Part shown: piece by piece, positions 5,876-7,312 of the stretch
How positions within the stretch are numbered: position 1 is the first letter of the stretch
How the letters are laid out: each line of letters opens with the position of its first letter
Origin: an uncultured Verrucomicrobiota bacterium
GTDB lineage: Bacteria; Verrucomicrobiota; Verrucomicrobiia; Chthoniobacterales; SZAS-18
NCBI GenBank assembly: GCA_937873255.1
Contig: CALMVM010000464.1
Span: forward strand, 1 to 7,312
Reading direction: 5' to 3'
DNA length: 7,312 nucleotides
Program-made: the position numbers and the translations under genes
Notes under the pieces: generated by a model
Told to the model about the DNA's origin: nothing
The model's database searches: none
Seen by the model: only the letters and a program-made list of their open reading frames with translations

Positions 5876-7150
5876 ATGACGACCTCGGGCACTCTGCCCA
5901 CCACCAAGCTGCAATTCGTCGACCGCTGGGTGGGGATTCCGACGTGCTTCCTGTTCACGCTGGCGCGCAAAATCTTCGGCCGCCGTCCGCCGGAGGGCCC
6001 GCCGACGGGCAAGGTTCTCTTCGTCAAACTGGCCGAGCAGGGCTCGACTGTCCTGGCCTACACGGCCATCCGGCGCGCCGTGCAGACCGTCGGGCGCGAG
6101 AACGTGTTCTTCGTCGTCTTCGCCGAAAACCGCTTCATCCTCGATCTGCTCGACCTGATTCCGAAGGAGAACGTGTTCGCCATCGACGCCGGGAAGTTCG
6201 GCACGCTGCTTGCCAGCGCCCTGCAAACGCTGCGGCGCATCCGGGCGGCGAGGTTCGACGCGGCCGTGGACCTGGAATTTTTCGCGCGTTCGAGCGCGGC
6301 GTTCACGTTCCTGACCGGGGCGCGCCGCCGCGCCGGGTTCCATACGTTCTACGGCGAGGGCCCGTACCGGGGCGACCTGATGACGCACCGGCTCCTCTAC
6401 AATCCGTACCTGCACACCAGCCAGATTTTCGCGTCGATGGTCGAGGCGCTCGCGGCGGACCCGCGCCAGTTGCCGACCTTCGGCGTGCAACCGCCCGTGC
6501 CGGACGAGGACGAAAGCGCCTTCCGCCCCCGGCCCGAAGAGACCGAGGCCGTGCGGGAAATCATCGCGCGCGAATCCGCCGGACGCGCGACCGGCACGCC
6601 GCTGATCCTGCTCAACGCCAACGCCAGCGACCTCTTGCCGCTGCGGCGATGGGAACCGACGCGTTACGTGGAACTCGCCCGCCGTTTGCTGGTGGAGTTG
6701 CCCGATGCCTGCGTGCTGATGACCGGCGCGCCGTCCGAGGCGGCGGCGGCCGAGAAACTGGTCGCGCAAATCGGCTCGGAGCGTTGCTTCTCGTTGGCGG
6801 GCAAGACGAGCCTGCGCCAACTCCTCGTGCTCTACACGCTCGCCGAGGTGCTCGTCACCAACGACAGCGGCCCGGCGCACTTCGCCTCGCTGACGCCCGT
6901 CCACGTCGTGACCTTGTTCGGCCCCGAGACGCCGCGCCTGTTCGGCGCGCGCACGAACCGCAACGTCGCGCTCTACGCGGGCGTCGCGTGCAGCCCGTGC
7001 GTCAACGCCTACAACAACCGCCAGTCCCCCTGCCGCAACAACGTCTGCATGCAGCAGATCACCGTCGACCAGGTGTTCGCCGCCGCGTGCGAGAGTTACC
7101 GCAAGCGTCTGCCCGCGACCGGAGCCGTTCCGGTCCTGCCGCCACGATGA
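5876..7150 (+). CDS. Glycosyltransferase family 9 (heptosyltransferase-like) protein
   Basis: A 424-aa GT-B fold protein resembling ADP-heptose:LPS heptosyltransferases, probably acting on a lipid-linked or LPS-core-type glycan at the cytoplasmic face of the inner membrane. In numbering from ATG 5876, the N-terminal Rossmann domain begins at KVLFVKLAEQGSTVLAYTAI (46-65). The nucleotide-sugar half shows NANASDLLPLRRWE (247-260), VTNDSGPAHFA (327-337) and TLFGPETPRLFG (346-357). Four cysteines near the C-terminus (372, 375, 386, 391) form the CxxC...C....CM pattern common in heptosyltransferase II-type proteins. The length exceeds WaaC/WaaF (about 320-350), mainly because of a hydrophobic-basic N-terminal leader of about 45 residues that may associate with the membrane, and insertions mid-protein. 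The 'GD' of WaaC-type enzymes is replaced by G56-S57. GTG 5873 immediately before the ATG would add one residue. It lies 21 bases after ftsY and overlaps the next gene by four bases. Substrate unknown. Confidence 0.87.
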   Translation: MTTSGTLPTTKLQFVDRWVGIPTCFLFTLARKIFGRRPPEGPPTGKVLFVKLAEQGSTVLAYTAIRRAVQTVGRENVFFVVFAENRFILDLLDLIPKENVFAIDAGKFGTLLASALQTLRRIRAARFDAAVDLEFFARSSAAFTFLTGARRRAGFHTFYGEGPYRGDLMTHRLLYNPYLHTSQIFASMVEALAADPRQLPTFGVQPPVPDEDESAFRPRPEETEAVREIIARESAGRATGTPLILLNANASDLLPLRRWEPTRYVELARRLLVELPDACVLMTGAPSEAAAAEKLVAQIGSERCFSLAGKTSLRQLLVLYTLAEVLVTNDSGPAHFASLTPVHVVTLFGPETPRLFGARTNRNVALYAGVACSPCVNAYNNRQSPCRNNVCMQQITVDQVFAAACESYRKRLPATGAVPVLPPR

Positions 7151-7312
7151 GCACGGGCGCGCCACCTCCCGCCTCCCCGTACGCCGCGACCCGCGAGCGT
7201 TGGGGACGCTGGCTGGAACGCCCCGGGCGCGAAACGGCCGTGGTGACGGCGTTTTTTCTCCTGCTGACCCTGGCGTCGCTCGCGTCGGTCCTCTTCGGAG
7301 ATAGCAATGAAA
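7147..7312 (+). CDS. Membrane protein, N-terminal fragment (cut by window end)
   Basis: Starting at an ATG that overlaps the stop of the GT9 gene (ATGA), an open frame of 55 complete codons runs off the right edge. The first 30 residues or so are hydrophilic, rich in Pro, Ala and Arg and thus probably cytoplasmic. A hydrophobic helix AVVTAFFLLLTLASLASVLF follows at about residues 31-50, then GDSNE. One transmembrane helix leading into a loop with acidic residues would suit the start of another GT-C glycosyltransferase, in which an acidic pair follows helix 1, but the fragment is too short to decide. The overlap with the GT9 gene supports a shared transcript and a possible role in the same envelope glycan pathway. 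Function not recognised. Confidence 0.6.
   Translation, partial: MSTGAPPPASPYAATRERWGRWLERPGRETAVVTAFFLLLTLASLASVLFGDSNE

Noticed and set aside
4952..7165. A 737-codon open frame on the minus strand opposite ftsY and the GT9 gene
   Set aside because: Its translation is a low-complexity Arg/Ala/Gly/Val/Glu-rich sequence with no recognisable domain, and it lies opposite two strongly conserved genes. Long antisense frames are expected where third codon positions are GC-rich.

Overview
The window is GC-rich and gene-dense, with every supported gene on the + strand. It reads as a bacterial chromosome segment. The RibBA fusion, the ribBA-ribH-nusB-ftsY order, an FtsY without the long acidic N-terminal region, and several envelope-glycan genes suggest Verrucomicrobiota, perhaps an Opitutaceae-like lineage. 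That placement is inference from protein style and gene order; no rRNA or other phylogenetic marker is present.

Layout. Bases 1-2630 hold three genes joined by 4-base stop/start overlaps: the C-terminal end of an FAD-dependent amine-oxidase/desaturase-type oxidoreductase, a 253-aa secreted protein of unknown function, and a 519-aa multi-membrane-spanning GT-C glycosyltransferase of the ArnT/PMT type. Bases 2682-5854 hold a housekeeping block: ribBA (bifunctional riboflavin enzyme), ribH (lumazine synthase), nusB (antitermination and rRNA transcription factor) and ftsY (SRP receptor GTPase). Bases 5876-7312 return to envelope glycan work: a GT9 heptosyltransferase-like protein, then by another 4-base overlap the N-terminus of a membrane protein cut off by the window end.

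How the genes work together. RibBA makes both precursors for RibH (3,4-dihydroxy-2-butanone 4-phosphate directly, and the pyrimidine branch from GTP), so two central riboflavin enzymes sit side by side. NusB and FtsY are general expression and secretion factors that are probably co-transcribed with them. The flanking glycosyltransferases probably build cell-surface glycans.

I found no RNA genes, CRISPR array, insertion sequence, attachment site, convincing terminator or riboswitch. No intergenic gap exceeds about 90 bases. This is mostly an ordinary core region with no evidence of a new multi-gene system. The points most worth a second look are the GT9 protein without the usual catalytic Asp, the RibH with altered active-site aromatic residues, and the orphan secreted protein between the oxidoreductase and the GT-C enzyme.
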